A stretch of 6,383 bases of DNA from Methanothrix sp. Its GTDB lineage: Archaea > Halobacteriota > Methanosarcinia > Methanotrichales > Methanotrichaceae. A program made the translations under genes and the position numbers. Positions 5,957 to 6,383 of the stretch are shown here, in pieces. Below the pieces are notes generated by a model. It saw nothing but the letters and a program-made list of their open reading frames with translations, was not told the DNA's origin and made no database searches. The stretch spans positions 1-6,383 of the forward strand of contig JAAZNX010000142.1 of the NCBI GenBank assembly GCA_012798025.1. The letters are read 5' to 3'. How positions within the stretch are numbered: the stretch's first letter is position 1; each line of letters opens with the position of its first letter.

Positions 5957-6334
5957 ATGGTTAGACCAAAGACGAAGGAGCGCAGAGGCCACAGGACATA
6001 CCACGGCAAACACAAGAACGCGCGAGGGGGTGGCTCACGCGGCGGTCGCGGGGACGTAGGCAAGTGCAAGCATCACTTCATGCGGTCCATCCTTCTCGGC
6101 ACCCAGATGGGCAGGCATGGCTTTGTCCGTTTGCCGCTGTCCCAAAAGCCTGAAGTGGTCAACGTAGACATGCTGGACCAGCTAGCTGGGCAGGATGGCA
6201 AGGTTGAGCTCGGTAAAATGAAAGTCCTGGGTCGCGGCAAGGTAACCAGAAAGCTGACTGTAAGTGCAGCTGGTTTCTCGGCTACGGCCAAGGACAAGAT
6301 TGAGGCTGCTGGTGGTCAAGCAGTAGTAGTATGA
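5957..6334 (+). CDS. rpl15: 50S ribosomal protein L15 (uL15), short variant
   Basis: The product is 125 residues. L15 is a late-assembling 23S rRNA-binding protein, eukaryotic L27A in the nomenclature of that domain. The basic glycine-rich N-terminus (RRGHRTYHGKHKNARGGGSR, residues 9-28, then GGRGDVGKCKHH), MGRHGFVR (51-58), and the C-terminal L15 signature KVLGRGKVTRKLTVSAAGFS (89-108) ending KIEAAGGQAVVV identify it. It is shorter than the archaeal orthologues I recall (about 140 residues); the reduction appears to lie around residues 78-90, before the signature. The frame is continuous, so this is not an obvious frameshift. ATG 5957 follows GAGGT (5944-5948). The stop overlaps the secY start (ATGA, 6331-6334). 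Confidence 0.95.
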   Translation: MVRPKTKERRGHRTYHGKHKNARGGGSRGGRGDVGKCKHHFMRSILLGTQMGRHGFVRLPLSQKPEVVNVDMLDQLAGQDGKVELGKMKVLGRGKVTRKLTVSAAGFSATAKDKIEAAGGQAVVV

Positions 6335-6383
6335 ACCAGCATAGTTTCTTTTATGCGATAGAGCCCTTTGTGCGCAGACTCCC
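6331..6383 (+). CDS. secY: Preprotein translocase subunit SecY, 5' end only
   Basis: Only 17 complete codons and two bases of the next are in the window, beginning MNQHSFFYAIEPFVRRLP (the final P is inferred from the two bases CC). The EPFVRRLP segment resembles the N-terminal amphipathic helix of archaeal SecY ('LEPLxxRLP'), which precedes the first membrane helix. SecY is the pore subunit of the SecYEG-type channel in the cytoplasmic membrane. Location directly after L15 is where archaeal and bacterial spc operons place secY. The ATG overlaps the L15 stop as ATGA (6331-6334). No SD is in the usual register; a GGTGGTC at 6311-6317 is about 10 bases too far upstream. The call depends mainly on context plus the short motif. 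Confidence 0.88.
   Translation, partial: MNQHSFFYAIEPFVRRL

Noticed and set aside
1..6383. A previously undescribed system, mobile element, CRISPR array or RNA gene.
   Set aside because: Every part of the window is accounted for by a conserved ribosomal protein operon with gaps of at most 10 bases. I found no long repeats, no transposase or defence genes, and no tRNA-like structure.

Overview
The window is a stretch of archaeal chromosome carrying the core of the spc-type ribosomal protein operon, entirely on the + strand. Sixteen genes are visible: the 3' end of an RNase P protein gene (Rpp29/Pop4 family), fourteen complete ribosomal protein genes, and the first 17 codons of secY. The set is archaeal: S4e, L32e and L19e have no bacterial counterparts, L30 is the long archaeal form, and an RNase P protein gene sits just before S17. 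Protein similarity, judged from memory, points to a methanogenic euryarchaeon of the Methanosarcinia, possibly a Methanothrix (Methanosaeta)-like lineage. That placement is an inference; the archaeal assignment is secure.

Layout: rnp1 tail (to 131), rps17 (128-448), rpl14 (445-843), rpl24 (849-1208), rps4e (1205-1909), rpl5 (1906-2421), rps14 (2418-2570), rps8 (2581-2970), rpl6 (2980-3510), rpl32e (3516-3890), rpl19e (3892-4353), rpl18 (4355-4864), rps5 (4869-5492), rpl30 (5495-5950), rpl15 (5957-6334), secY start (6331 to the end). Genes overlap by up to 4 bases or are separated by at most 10, so there is no intergenic space for a promoter or terminator and the whole window should be one transcript. 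rps14 is only 50 codons and is easily missed by a length-filtered gene finder.

Functionally, the genes make 30S proteins (S17, S4e, S14, S8, S5) and 50S proteins (L14, L24, L5, L6, L32e, L19e, L18, L30, L15). L5 and L18 bind 5S rRNA. The flanking genes encode a tRNA 5'-processing subunit (RNase P) and the protein-conducting channel that docks on ribosomes (SecY).

The most informative signal beyond gene identity is how the genes are joined. Most start codons lie 10-12 bases after the A of an AGG-type Shine-Dalgarno (SD) core, which fixes several starts, including a TTG start for L18 and GTG starts for S4e, S8 and S5. At five junctions the upstream stop codon lies inside the SD itself. I see no mobile element, CRISPR array, RNA gene or undescribed system; the region is a conserved housekeeping operon.
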